DNA of 64,000 nucleotides. It comes from Stenotrophomonas sepilia. Lineage in GTDB: Bacteria; Pseudomonadota; Gammaproteobacteria; Xanthomonadales; Xanthomonadaceae. The notes below the pieces were generated by a model. The model worked only from the letters and a program-made list of their open reading frames with translations, was not told the DNA's origin and did no database searches. Below are positions 28,048 through 37,167 of this stretch, piece by piece; the stretch's first letter is position 1, and the number at the start of each line of letters is the position of its first letter. The translations under genes were made by a program, and so were the position numbers. The stretch spans positions 1-64,000 of the forward strand of contig NZ_LXXZ01000087.1 of assembly GCF_003244875.1 (NCBI RefSeq), written 5' to 3'.

Positions 28048-28574
28048 AATTGGCGCAATGGAAGCGTGCTGGCCTTGCGTTGAGCCTTTCCATCAACCTC
28101 TCCGCTCGGAATGTCGCGCGGCAAGGAATGGCCGATGAACTCGTGGCCAAAATCCACGCGCAGGGGTTGGATTGCCAGGACGTGGAGGTCGAGATCACCG
28201 AGGGAGAATGGCTGCGGGTCAACTCGCTGCCGGGCGAGCAACTCAAGCGGATGGCCTCGTCAGGCATTCGGCTCGCGGTGGATGACTTCGGCAGCGGCTA
28301 CAGCAATTTCGGATACCTGACCGAGTTGCCCATTCACACGCTCAAGCTCGACAAGTCGCTGATAGACGATATTTCCGAAGACCAACGCGCGTTGCTCAAG
28401 GTCCAAGCGATCGTCGGTCTGGCCCATGATCTGGGCTACTCGACCGTCGCTGAAGGAGCCGAGACGAACGGTCAGGTCGCCAAGCTCCAAGGCCTTGGGT
28501 GTGACGAAATTCAAGGTTTCGCGCTTTCCAGACCCATCAGCGCCATTGAGTTGGCCGAGCTCCTTGCGCCCTGA
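28036..28574 (+). pseudogene. EAL phosphodiesterase fragment, N-terminally truncated
   Basis: The frame begins inside an EAL domain at L-A-Q-L-A-Q-W-K-R-A-G. It continues through S-I-N-L-S-A, E-I-T-E-G, V-D-D-F-G-S-G-Y, K-L-D-K-S and A-E-G-A-E, and ends normally. The first motif (E-A-L) and any sensor domain are missing. The truncation point coincides with the truncated 5' end of the PAS kinase on the other strand, so this is a recombination junction. Confidence 0.7.
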
Positions 28575-28725
28575 CCCGAGGGAGTTTGATACTCGGTCTT
28601 CCAGCCGACGAACCGTCCCGGATGGAAGCACGCGGAAGGATCCTGCAGCGTGCGTATCGCTTTCAGGAAGTCTGCGAGATCGCTGAGGCCGCTGACTGCC
28701 TCTGGCCTATTTCAGGACCCTACCC

Positions 28726-29031
28726 GTGGCTAAACCGGTTTTTTTTTTGCTTCGCTTTGTCAATGGAGAACTGACCTCCGACGGCGCTCTGGCGCGTCTG
28801 CATGCTGTTGAGGCCACTTGTAGCAGCTGTGGTCTCACCTCGCTGCTAGCACCGGGCGAGGGCCTGACGGACTTGGAAGGCGCCGGTGTGATGGTGTGCC
28901 CACACTGCCAGAACCACCAAGCGGTGAGCCGGATGAGGTTGGAAGAGTTCATGAAGCGAATGGCCGGCACGAACGCTACAGCCACCGCTAACCCATCGTC
29001 TTCGGACGACGGGCAGGTCTTGTCAGAGTGA
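28726..29031 (+). CDS. Zinc-ribbon protein with poly-T tract at its start
   Basis: A 101-residue protein with C-S-S-C near residue 32 and C-P-H-C near residue 58, a typical zinc ribbon. A helical, Ser/Asp-rich tail follows. The start GTG at 28726 is followed within five codons by a run of ten T (28739-28748) that encodes Phe-Phe-Leu. Slippage there would switch the gene on or off. A paralog with a TAG stop lies at 23420. Function unknown; may bind nucleic acid. Confidence 0.5.
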   Translation: MAKPVFFLLRFVNGELTSDGALARLHAVEATCSSCGLTSLLAPGEGLTDLEGAGVMVCPHCQNHQAVSRMRLEEFMKRMAGTNATATANPSSSDDGQVLSE

Positions 29032-29142
29032 GGCCCTTGGCCTGCCAATCTGAACGCCTCGGATTTCCTAGGGCATGAATTGCCACGGTGGACACATTAA
29101 GGGCATGATGCGATCGCCCTTTGGTCTTTGCCCACAGAAACC

Positions 29143-29619
29143 ATGACCGTTCCCCTGCCTTATGATCCATTTCTGCAGGCCTCATCAGAGCCATTGCTGG
29201 AGCTGGTGATTGTGCGTGTGGGCTGCGATTTGTTCGGTGTGGATGTCGAGTCGGCCGTGGAAATACGCGGACCAGAGACGCTGACCCGAACCCGGGACCG
29301 CCAGTTTGTAGTCTCGATCAGAGGGCAAGACGTCCCTGTGGTTGATCTGGGCTTGATCACCGGAGGCGATGCAGTCGGGACGGGTTGTCCAGCAATGCTG
29401 TTGGTTCAATCCGCGGTTCAGCTGTTCGCCCTTGCAGTGGACGAAGTCTTGGTCATCGAGAGCCTGTCTGCCTGGCGTGCCGAGCCTGCCGCTCACAGCG
29501 ACCGATTCGCTGAGCTCTGCCCGCAGGGCGTGCAGCTGGGGAACGGCAAACGCGTCGCCGTCATTGACCCTGGTCGTGCCCTATCCATTCAGCAACGGCT
29601 GGAGATCGATTCAGGTTGA
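29143..29619 (+). CDS. CheW-like chemotaxis coupling protein
   Basis: A 158-residue protein with a CheW fold: L-V-I-V-R-V-G-C-D-L-F-G-V-D-V near residue 20, V-V-S-I-R-G-Q-D-V-P-V-V-D-L near residue 65, and a final V-A-V-I-D-P strand. CheW links chemoreceptors to the kinase CheA. A chemoreceptor (frameshifted) lies at 30501-32770; no cheA is visible. ATG at 29143 is preferred over TTG 29128. Confidence 0.75.
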   Translation: MTVPLPYDPFLQASSEPLLELVIVRVGCDLFGVDVESAVEIRGPETLTRTRDRQFVVSIRGQDVPVVDLGLITGGDAVGTGCPAMLLVQSAVQLFALAVDEVLVIESLSAWRAEPAAHSDRFAELCPQGVQLGNGKRVAVIDPGRALSIQQRLEIDSG

Positions 29620-29736
29620 TTGCCCAATGCTGCACGGTGCTGCCGCTTTCAGTTGCAACCGATTCGCGCGCGTTCCAAGTTCCACGCTTTGCGGTAATCT
29701 CTGGCTGACAACGCGATTCCGTGCATGGGGCGCTCG

Positions 29737-29970
29737 ATGGAGAAATTCGACGGAGCAACGTGGTTCCCACTGGACAGGTTTGAAGTCGGCATTGACGCCG
29801 AAACAGCAGTGGTTGCACTCGGGCTTTACCAAGTTCGCAACGCGGCCGGTGACTCGACCATGTGCGGCTCGACGATGACTCCGACGCAAGCGGAGCGAAT
29901 TGGCAATGCCCTTCTGATCGCCGCCAACCGTGCTCGCCTGACGATCCCGGGCTCAAGCAGCAGCCACTGA
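29737..29970 (+). CDS. Hypothetical protein
   Basis: A 77-residue protein starting M-E-K-F-D-G-A-T-W-F-P. An ATG four codons earlier (29725) is possible. It has a Thr-Met-Cys-Gly segment and a helical end (A-E-R-I-G-N-A-L-L-I-A-A-N-R-A-R). No family recognised. Confidence 0.35.
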   Translation: MEKFDGATWFPLDRFEVGIDAETAVVALGLYQVRNAAGDSTMCGSTMTPTQAERIGNALLIAANRARLTIPGSSSSH

Positions 29971-30009
29971 TCCTCTTCTGTGTTGATGTGCCTGCTCGCG
30001 GAGGGCTTG

Positions 30010-30288
30010 GTGAACGACGAGGTCAGGGACGCATTTTTGCGTCTTCAAGAAGCAATGAATCGCATGCATATACGTGTTGCGGCGCTGGAAGCCGCCACAG
30101 TGCTCCTGCTTCGCACGAACGCCGGCAACGCCAACGTCGCAGACGAGTTTGAGCGCAGCATTCGGCACTACCTCCAAGGGATGGACCAGCACCGGGACCA
30201 TGTCTTCGCGTTCGAGGAGATCGTCGAGCCATGGCTGGGCATCCTGAGGGAACCATTGGCTGGCATTCCCCCGTCTCCGAGCCGCTGA
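30010..30288 (+). CDS. Small helical protein
   Basis: A 92-residue helical protein. GTG at 30010 follows GGAGGG; an upstream TTG at 29980 is also in frame. The heptad-like spacing in L-R-L-Q-E-A-M-N-R-M and A-A-L-E-A-A-T-V-L-L-L-R-T recalls the small partners at 19001 and 23827, but the match is weak. The region 30289-30500 holds no gene. Confidence 0.35.
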   Translation: MNDEVRDAFLRLQEAMNRMHIRVAALEAATVLLLRTNAGNANVADEFERSIRHYLQGMDQHRDHVFAFEEIVEPWLGILREPLAGIPPSPSR

Positions 30289-30500
30289 ACTGCCAAAGCG
30301 GAGCGGCCATCGGGCGGCCGTAACCTCGGCCAATGCCATTGCCGCCTCGCCGCCTCACGGCGCAAGGCGCCGAGCTTTCGGCGCGCTTGCGGGTCTGAGG
30401 CCGCCATCCAGGCGGCCTCACCCACGGTGACTTCAGCGGCAACTTCGGTCAACCATGCCCTGCGAGCGACCATGCGTTCGCACTGGCCTTGGAAGGGCGG

Positions 30501-32770
30501 TTAGAACTCCTGCCAGTGCGCTGCGTCCGCAGATACCTGCCGTGCGGGACGAGCTGGCAATGCCTTCGGCGGGGTTGGCTTGCCCGCGTAGGCGGTTTGA
30601 GAAAGGCGGGAGCCGTCCACAGCACCTGGCTTGGCCAAGCTTGCACTGGCCGTGGCTGGCGTCTTTCCCTGCGCGCGTTCATTCACCTTGAAGACCGCGC
30701 CGGCGGTTGCCAGCTGTACCGACTGGTCTTCCATGGATCGGGCAGCGGCGGTCGCTTCTTCCACCAACGCGGCGTTCTGCTGGGTCGTTTCGTCCATCTG
30801 AGAAACAGCCTGGTTCACTTGCTCGATGCCCGACGCCTGCTCCTGAGAGGCGGCAGATATCTCACCAATGACGTTGGACACGCGCTCAACCGAGCTGACA
30901 ATCTCAGACATCGTCTGGCCAGCCTGGTCAACCAGCGCCGATCCTTGAGCGACCTTGGCCACAGAGTCCTCGATTAGCCCCTTGATCTCCTTGGCTGCAG
31001 AGGCAGAGCACTGTGCCAACGTGCGCACCTCGGAGGCCACCACGGCGAACCCTCGACCCTGGTCCCCGGCTCGAGCCGCCTCCACGGCCGCATTGAGTGC
31101 GAGGATGTTGGTCTGGAAAGCAATGCCAACGATCACGGAGATGATGTCCCCGATGCGGCGCGACGAGGCTTCGATACCCCCCATCGTCTCCACTACTTTC
31201 CCGACCACTCCACCGCCCTGCCCGGCCACGCGCGAGGCCCCACTGGCCAACTCGCTGGCCTGGCGTGCATGCTCAGCGTTTTGGTGCACGGTGGAGGTAA
31301 GCTCCTCCATGGACGCCGCCGTCTCTTCCAAGTTGGCCGCTTGTTGTTCGGTGCGTCGCGACAAGTCGCCATTGCCCGCGGCAATTTCCGTCGACGCGGT
31401 ATTGATTGCCGTGGATGCCTGCTGGATGCGGGAGACGATATCGGTCAGCTGAGCCACGGTCGCGTTAGCGTCTTCGCTCATCGTCGCAAAGACGCCGCGG
31501 AAGTCGCCTTCCATGCGGTGGGTCAAGTCGCCAGAGGCAATGGCCTGAAGCAAGGTGGAGACGGCGCTGAGGCTGTGGTCAGCTGTCTCCATCAGACGGT
31601 TGAGGTCCGAAACCATCAATTCAAAGTCGTGCTGGAACGCAGACGTGTTACCGCGGGCGGAGAAGTCGCCGTCGGCAGCCGACACTGCCAACCGCTTGAT
31701 CTCCGTGTTGATCGCCAGCAGACTTGCTTTGGCAGCGTCCATCGATTCGTGGAGCACGCCCGGGAGCCGGGCAGGCGTCGCGCGTCACGCCGCAGGTCAC
31801 CGGCCGCATACTCGTTGAGCACTTGGATGGCATCCAGGATGGCCTCAAGGTGCTCGAACACCATTGTGTTCATGCCCTTGGCCAGCTCGCCGTAGACACC
31901 GGGCAGGTCCTCCGGAATCCGGTGCGAGATGTCTTCGGCCTCGTGAAGCTTGACCATGATCTTGGTGTCGTTCGAAAAACGCTCCAAGGTGGCAACCATT
32001 TGACGGAGGGAGAGCAGCATCTGGCCCGCCTCATCGCGGCTCTGGTAGTCGGTTCGCACGTTGAGGTCGCCATTGGCCACGCTGCGGATAGCGGGCAACG
32101 CCTCACCAATGGGCCGGGTGACCGAACGGCTGATCGCCCACCCCAGCACGCTTGCGACCAAGTACAGCACCGCCAAGACCAAGCCTGTGATCGACATCAG
32201 GTTGTTGAGGCTTGCTGCGTTGGTTGCGAGTTCAGCCTTCATGCCGCGAAGGCTGTATTCGCTGACTTTATCCATGGCGTCGAATAGCGCCACGCGCTTT
32301 GCCCTGGATTCTGTCACCGAGATCGTCTGCGCGGCCTCGGCATCGCCAGCGAGGAGCGCAGCGTGAAGCTGATCGTGGATGACAAAGTAATCGCTCAACG
32401 CAGCGCTGACCGGCTTGAACAACGCGGCATCTTCGCCATCGGCGAAGGACCGCAGGTATTGCTTCACCAGCTCGTTGATCTTGGCCTTGCCCGCCACGAT
32501 CCGCTGTTCGTATTGCTTGACGGCCTCAGCGGAAGTGGCTTCGCTGACCTGGGAGGTTTCGTAGATGCGGAGATCGCCGAACTGCGCACGCATCTCTCCG
32601 ATGGCATAGCTGCCAGGCGCCCAGACGGACTCAATCCTGGACAACTCCTGCTTCGAATGTGACGCGCGGACAATAGTGAAGATGCCCAACGCCAAGGTCA
32701 TGCTGGTCGTTATGGCGAATGCCAGCATCAGTTTTTTGGAGATGCTTCCGACGTGGCTTCGTCGGCGCAC
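30501..32770 (-). pseudogene. Methyl-accepting chemotaxis protein, frameshifted
   Basis: N-terminal part (32770 to about 31765): a membrane helix, a four-helix-bundle sensor domain, a second membrane helix near residue 195 and a HAMP region. C-terminal part: long coiled coil with methylation helices and the hairpin tip [16 protein letters not shown]. The frame changes near 31760-31770 in GC-rich sequence, so as written the protein is split. The last five residues are H-W-Q-E-F, close to the N-W-E-T-F CheR-tethering pentapeptide. Receptor for an unknown signal; partner CheW at 29143. Confidence 0.8.
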
Positions 32771-33069
32771 AGGAAGAACACGGCGTCGCCGTGGCTTGAA
32801 GCACTCAACGCGCTATGAATGGAGATAAGCGCGGCGAAAGGAGACCTGACGAAGGCCTCCTGGTAACTGTGGCCTTTGATCTCGCTCGCCGTGGCCAACA
32901 GCGCGCGCTTGGCCTGCTCCGCTCGATCAGAAAGCGGCCGATTGCTGGAGTCGGGAAATCCAATGGCGAACGACGTATTCAGGAGCCAGTTCTTGAACGC
33001 TGTCTGCAGGACAACGATCTGGTCGCCGTCTTGAAAGTGACGGTGCTGAACGACAGTGCTTCTGATCAT
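32728..33069 (-). CDS. Orphan family with paralog at 35050
   Basis: A 113-residue protein starting M-I-R-S-T-V-V. The paralog starts M-I-R-S-K-L-A. Shared pattern: (A/S)-F-K-N near residue 28, a (Y/H)-x-E-(A/V)-F-V segment, and a final (D/G)-(A/I)-(V/F)-F-F-L-C strand. The fold is alpha/beta and unknown. It overlaps the chemoreceptor start by 43 bases and follows a receiver gene, so it belongs to the signalling operon. Confidence 0.45.
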   Translation of the reverse strand: MIRSTVVQHRHFQDGDQIVVLQTAFKNWLLNTSFAIGFPDSSNRPLSDRAEQAKRALLATASEIKGHSYQEAFVRSPFAALISIHSALSASSHGDAVFFLCADEATSEASPKN

Positions 33070-33183
33070 GCAAGTAGCGCGCATTGATGGGCAGCAGCGA
33101 CGTTCGCTTCCAGCGTATCCACTGTAAAGAGGAAGGCTTGCGGTCCAATGCACTCCAAAGGGCGGATGCATGTTGCCAGTCAG

Positions 33184-33567
33184 CTAGCGCACGTGCGCGC
33201 CTGCCGGTTCGCCTCTGCAATCTTTGCCAAGCGCCTCGATCCAGGAATCGATCTGTTTGACGCCGTAGGGCTTGGACAAAACACCCCGATCCCGGTGCCG
33301 GCTGATCACATCGTTCGGATGAAGCGTGGAGGTAAAGAAGAAAGCGATGCCATCGCGCCGAAGTTCGTCTGCCAACTTGTATGCACTGCGCCGGGCGTCA
33401 GGGCTGGCGGGCACATCCAGAATGACGACGTCGACGTGCCCCGCTTGCGCTGCGCGCAAGGCTCCTGAGCTGAATTCCAAGCATTCGACGTCATAGCCGA
33501 GCTCTCTTAGTTCGACTCCAACCAACTCACAGATGGAGGTTTCAATGTCCACGAAGAGAACGTTCAT
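33184..33567 (-). CDS. Single-domain response regulator (degenerate acidic pocket)
   Basis: A 127-residue receiver fold. Phospho-acceptor Asp is in V-V-I-L-D-V and the conserved Lys is in L-S-K-P-Y. The acidic pocket reads V-D-I-E instead of the usual Asp-Asp or Glu-Asp, so phosphorylation may be altered. No output domain. ATG at 33567. Sits between BLUF-like and orphan genes in one minus-strand operon. Confidence 0.65.
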   Translation of the reverse strand: MNVLFVDIETSICELVGVELRELGYDVECLEFSSGALRAAQAGHVDVVILDVPASPDARRSAYKLADELRRDGIAFFFTSTLHPNDVISRHRDRGVLSKPYGVKQIDSWIEALGKDCRGEPAGAHVR

Positions 33568-33627
33568 GTGGATTGCCGTTCCACAAGGTCGGGTCAAATT
33601 TTCCACACGGTCAGCAGCTGGTTCAAG

Positions 33628-34056
33628 CTAGTTGGGACGACTTCTGCTTTCGGCAAAGCGCACAAGGAGATCCATCGCCGTTGAATTCATTGCGTCCGCA
33701 TCGCCCCGCTGAGAGAAGCTGGCCCAGTCTGCCATCGCGATGCTCTGCAGCTGGCCCTCCTTGGCCAAAAACAGCCGCATAGGCCACCGCGGCAGCCGAC
33801 GTTGCGAGACACGCCCGCGTGCCAACTCGATGAAGTTCAGGTGGCTGCGCACTTCGGATGCCCTGGCGTAGGCAACGCGAAGGCCATCCGGTGGACCCTC
33901 CAGGTAGGACAGGAACCGGGCCCCGTCGCACAAGGTCACCCCGGTCACGCCGGCCTGTCTGTTGAACCGCTCCGCGTCGGCTATCAACTCAACCAGCCGC
34001 CCAAGGCTAAGGTAGGGGCTGGCCTCACTCACAAAAACCACCGCACGGTTTGGCAT
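33628..34056 (-). CDS. BLUF-like protein lacking key photocycle residues, copy 1
   Basis: A 142-residue protein with the BLUF fold pattern: V-V-F-V-S (BLUF usually Y-x-S), R-F-N-R-Q-A-G-V-T-G, and F-L-S-Y-L-E-G-P. The flavin-contacting Asn is retained. The photocycle Tyr is Phe and the Gln before L-E-G is Ser/Tyr. It is therefore unlikely to perform normal blue-light sensing and may use the fold for another signal. A second copy is at 34487. Confidence 0.6.
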   Translation of the reverse strand: MPNRAVVFVSEASPYLSLGRLVELIADAERFNRQAGVTGVTLCDGARFLSYLEGPPDGLRVAYARASEVRSHLNFIELARGRVSQRRLPRWPMRLFLAKEGQLQSIAMADWASFSQRGDADAMNSTAMDLLVRFAESRSRPN

Positions 34057-34117
34057 GACACGCTCCTAAGATTGCTTCAGACCCAACAACCTGACGGGTC
34101 GGGAAGAGCAGCAAGTG

Positions 34118-34393
34118 CTACACGGCAACCTTTGATTTTGCCTTCCAGGCGCCTGTTTCCAGATCCTTCCGCAGCACCCAGTCCTTCGCCGGAATCTTTG
34201 CCCCACGGGCGGTCAGGTAGTCCGGCATGAATAGCATGATCTCCCCCCCTTGAATCAGACAGCTGGTCGAGAGGACCACGCCGTCACTGAGCTCGACCAA
34301 GCAGGTGGTTCTCTCGCCCAGTTCAGCCTGCTCGCCTGTCAGGGACGCGGTGGCCCCTGGGTAGATGTGGCTGTGAGTAAATTCCAACCGCAT
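34118..34393 (-). CDS. Hypothetical protein between BLUF-like genes
   Basis: A 91-residue beta-rich protein (T-T-C-L-V-E-L-S-D-G-V-V-L, then E-I-M-L-F-M-P-D-Y). It ends in a Lys-rich strand. PilZ-like or small beta-barrel folds would fit, but no R-x-x-x-R motif is present, so I leave it unassigned. Confidence 0.4.
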   Translation of the reverse strand: MRLEFTHSHIYPGATASLTGEQAELGERTTCLVELSDGVVLSTSCLIQGGEIMLFMPDYLTARGAKIPAKDWVLRKDLETGAWKAKSKVAV

Positions 34394-34486
34394 GGCATGC
34401 CCCTGTCGAATGCCTCAAATTCATGACTCCCCTGCTTCCACTGTGCAACGTGAATCGGGCGGCCTACAGAGGAAATCCGTTACCCA

Positions 34487-34921
34487 TCACTGCGGAACGT
34501 CATCGAGACGATTGCCGACCAATGCGGCAAGCCGCTCCATCCCCGTTTCTGGGATGAATTTCCCTCCGAAGCGTTGGGAGAAATTCACCCAGTTCGACCT
34601 CATCAGTGCTTTGAGCTCGGCTTCTGAAATCCGCAGGAAGAGCAATGCATGCGCAGGGAACCGCAACTGCTGGATGGATCCCCGCGCCAGCTCAACGATT
34701 TCGGTATGCAGGGTGAAGGACTGGGTGTAAACGGAGCTCGCAGCCACCGCACTCGCTGTGCCTTCCAAATACGTTAAAAACCTGCTGCCGTCGAAGCATA
34801 CAACTGCACGCGAGCCGCACTTGGCATTGAACTCTCGGCCTGCACGCATGACTTCGGGCAAGCGCTCCTCACCGATCTCTTCCACAGCCGCGCTTACGAA
34901 CACCACCGCACACTTAGACAT
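34487..34921 (-). CDS. BLUF-like protein lacking key photocycle residues, copy 2
   Basis: A 144-residue paralog of 33628-34056. Shared blocks: A-V-V-F-V-S, E-F-N-A-K, R-F-L-T-Y-L-E-G, I-V-E-L-A-R-G and a W-V-N-F-S-Q-R end block (W-A-S-F-S-Q-R in copy 1). The BLUF Tyr and Gln are again missing. The two copies diverge over the rest, so the duplication is old. Probably two related sensors or scaffolds in one pathway. Confidence 0.6.
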   Translation of the reverse strand: MSKCAVVFVSAAVEEIGEERLPEVMRAGREFNAKCGSRAVVCFDGSRFLTYLEGTASAVAASSVYTQSFTLHTEIVELARGSIQQLRFPAHALLFLRISEAELKALMRSNWVNFSQRFGGKFIPETGMERLAALVGNRLDDVPQ

Positions 34922-35049
34922 TACGGGCTACCTTTCACTCGGCACCAGTGCAAGCCGGCCAACGTGGATCAGCTGTGTACAAAACGCAGGCCAGCTTGAA
35001 TTTCAGTTTTCAGTTGCGCTATTCCTGAACCTTTAAGAGTGCACCATGG

Positions 35050-35445
35050 CTAGCCCCGTCCCCGACTCAAGTTGGCTGCAAGAGCGATGACCTCGCTAGG
35101 GATCACGGCCCCGAGGTGCGCGAGAACCGCGGCTTGGACGACCTCTGTGTTGCAGAGGAAGAATATCCCGTCTCGCGGCCCAGCCGACGTCAGAGACCGG
35201 TTGACACTGATCACCGAAGCTGGCACATCGCTCACGAACACTTCGTGAAACTTCGACCCCGCAAAGCGCGCTTGGAGGGCTCTCCGACTTGCTTTCGTGT
35301 CCTGCCGTAGCTCCACACCGTATTTTCCAGACAATCCGATGCCACTGGCGGTAAATACGTAATGATTTTTAAACGAGGTCAACCACACCAGAATCGGTCC
35401 GCCCTCGGCGAGAACGCGTCTGTGAGCAAGCTTGCTACGTATCAT
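35050..35445 (-). CDS. Orphan family with paralog at 32728
   Basis: A 131-residue protein; residues 1-105 match the 32728 protein in order and spacing, including M-I-R-S, T-S-F-K-N and G-I-F-F-L-C. It has an extra helical C-terminus. It is the first gene of the minus-strand signalling operon; the 32728 paralog lies near its other end. From 35446 to 35710 I see no convincing gene. Confidence 0.45.
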   Translation of the reverse strand: MIRSKLAHRRVLAEGGPILVWLTSFKNHYVFTASGIGLSGKYGVELRQDTKASRRALQARFAGSKFHEVFVSDVPASVISVNRSLTSAGPRDGIFFLCNTEVVQAAVLAHLGAVIPSEVIALAANLSRGRG

Positions 35446-35710
35446 CGGGCTGCTCGTTGTTGGCCTGATTGATCGATTCGTCCCTCTTGTGGCTCCGTGG
35501 GCGGCGCGAATTGCGAGCTACGAACGATGGACAGGATCAGTATCCGACAGCGGCAGCGGTGAGAGCAACGCCTGCGCGCCGCCCGTCATTCTGGCCGTCC
35601 GGGTAGATGGGCTCCACGCACCACAAACGGCCGATCTGTAAGCGAAACAAACCGAGCGGGCTGTGTAGGGCTTAAATCCTTTGGCGGCCCGACAGGCTCA
35701 GCCGAAGCGA

Positions 35711-35887
35711 TCATTGCTCCGCCGATTCAGACCCCCGGTGCACGCGAGACAGACGCCAGCCACCGTGCGACTTGAAATAGCCGGTGTCGCCCGTCAACGA
35801 ATAGCGGACTCCGGCCCAAATCGATGTCGCTACGGAGCTGTGCCAAGCGCGAGCCTTCTGGTAGGCGTAGTGAAACGAACGCATCAT
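35711..35887 (-). CDS. Small hypothetical protein coupled to a membrane peptide
   Basis: A 58-residue protein starting M-M-R-S-F-H-Y-A-Y-Q-K-A. It is rich in aromatic and basic residues, with G-D-T-G-Y-F-K-S near residue 38. Its ATG overlaps the stop of the upstream 43-residue ORF (ATGA). Confidence 0.35.
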   Translation of the reverse strand: MMRSFHYAYQKARAWHSSVATSIWAGVRYSLTGDTGYFKSHGGWRLSRVHRGSESAEQ

Positions 35888-36015
35888 CTCGCTCTCCTGC
35901 GGCGCAACCATTCCCGGCAGGACGGCGCCTTGAAGAGCGCGATTACAAGCTGGAGCAGCGCCAGACCAGTTGCGGAAGCCAAGATAACCATAGCAAGAGA
36001 CAAAAGTAGTTCCAT
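35884..36015 (-). CDS. Tiny membrane peptide (43 aa)
   Basis: It has one hydrophobic helix near residues 3-30 and ends in an Arg-rich tail (W-L-R-R-R-R-A-R). It overlaps the next ORF by ATGA, which supports both being real. Too short for a family assignment. Confidence 0.35.
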   Translation of the reverse strand: MELLLSLAMVILASATGLALLQLVIALFKAPSCREWLRRRRAR

Positions 36016-36757
36016 GATGGGGTCCTACAGTCCCACGGGTTGGCAGCAAGTCATAGCGCCCGGGCCATTGGCGCTCAGCGGCCCCCTGTCCGCTTGGGGG
36101 TGAAGATCGCCGCAACCGCGTGACATCGGCGTGAAAGTCATCTGCCGATCGTTTGCCTATGAATCCACCCAAAGGTACCCCTGCATCGGCGCTCTACCCC
36201 AGCCAAGTCGAGTTGATTGAACGGTTCAGGCAATGTGCCTATTTCCATCAGTTAGCCTTGCCAATCTTTCGGAAGAATCATCCGACACTGGCCGCTACGT
36301 TACCGATGGGTCAACTCCCGCACGTTGACCGTTCGACACAGTTTCCCCGCCGCTTCTAAAATCAACCGAGTAGATGCGGCGCTGGTGCGCAATCGATCGC
36401 GGATGAGGCGCCAAGAAAAAGCCTCCGGCGGACATCTACGCCCGATCAGCTTTAGCCGCTGAGGCCAATGGCAGGCAGCAGCTAGCTTCAATTCCCTCTG
36501 CCGCACCACACCCTCACCCATCAGTTTCGATATCAAGACTTAGGCCTTTACCGCTGCATCCTGATTTGATCGCATGCAGGACCAGATGCAACAGCAAGCC
36601 AGACGAACCAAGGCCCTTCGCGTGTGACCGCGGTGATCTGCGCTTGAATGGGGATTCTCGCCCCCGTCCCCCGTTGCCGGGTGAGATGGCCTCGACGGCA
36701 CACCCACGGTAACCAAAGCTCTTCGGGCCACCATCAGGGGCCCATGGGCATCCGGTG
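36016..36757. other. 742 bases without a convincing gene
   Basis: A short plus-strand frame at 36153-36359 and minus-strand frames near 36300-36540 exist, but none shows a recognisable domain or good ribosome site. The composition is slightly less GC-rich than the flanks. Confidence 0.4.
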
Positions 36758-37165
36758 TCAGACTTCTTCCCGGAACACGTCGAATTTCTCGGCCAGCCAC
36801 TGCTCCACGGTTTTCCCTTTGAGCTCTTGGGCCAAGTAGCTGGCGCACAACGAGCTGCCGTCCGAACGCAGGTTGGCCACCGTGTGCGCAGCCATGACTG
36901 CAGCCCCAAACAGGTGCCCCTGGGTGCGCCCGTTTTCCTCCCACCCTTTGGGCAGCGATTCAATGGCCGCCAAGGCTTCTTGCCCTGACAGGTATTGGAT
37001 GCAAGTCAGGTAGGACCATTGGAGGCCCACTTCCTCGCGCAAGCGCCTGCCGGCGGCCTTCTCGTCCAATCGGCCCTCGGCACTGTCCAGCAGCACGTGG
37101 GCGGCCGCGATGGCTTTGCCTTGCGGCGAGAGCCGGCTCTTCTTCTTGGGGCACAGGCCGCGCAT
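36758..37165 (-). CDS. Hypothetical helical protein
   Basis: A 135-residue protein with a basic start (P-K-K-K-S-R-L) and a helical body containing R-L-R-E-E-V-G-L-Q-W-S-Y-L. It ends F-D-V-F-R-E-E-V. The ATG lies 2 bases after the stop of the H-NS-like frame, so the two were probably one operon. No family recognised. Confidence 0.45.
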   Translation of the reverse strand: MRGLCPKKKSRLSPQGKAIAAAHVLLDSAEGRLDEKAAGRRLREEVGLQWSYLTCIQYLSGQEALAAIESLPKGWEENGRTQGHLFGAAVMAAHTVANLRSDGSSLCASYLAQELKGKTVEQWLAEKFDVFREEV

Positions 37166-37167
37166 GA

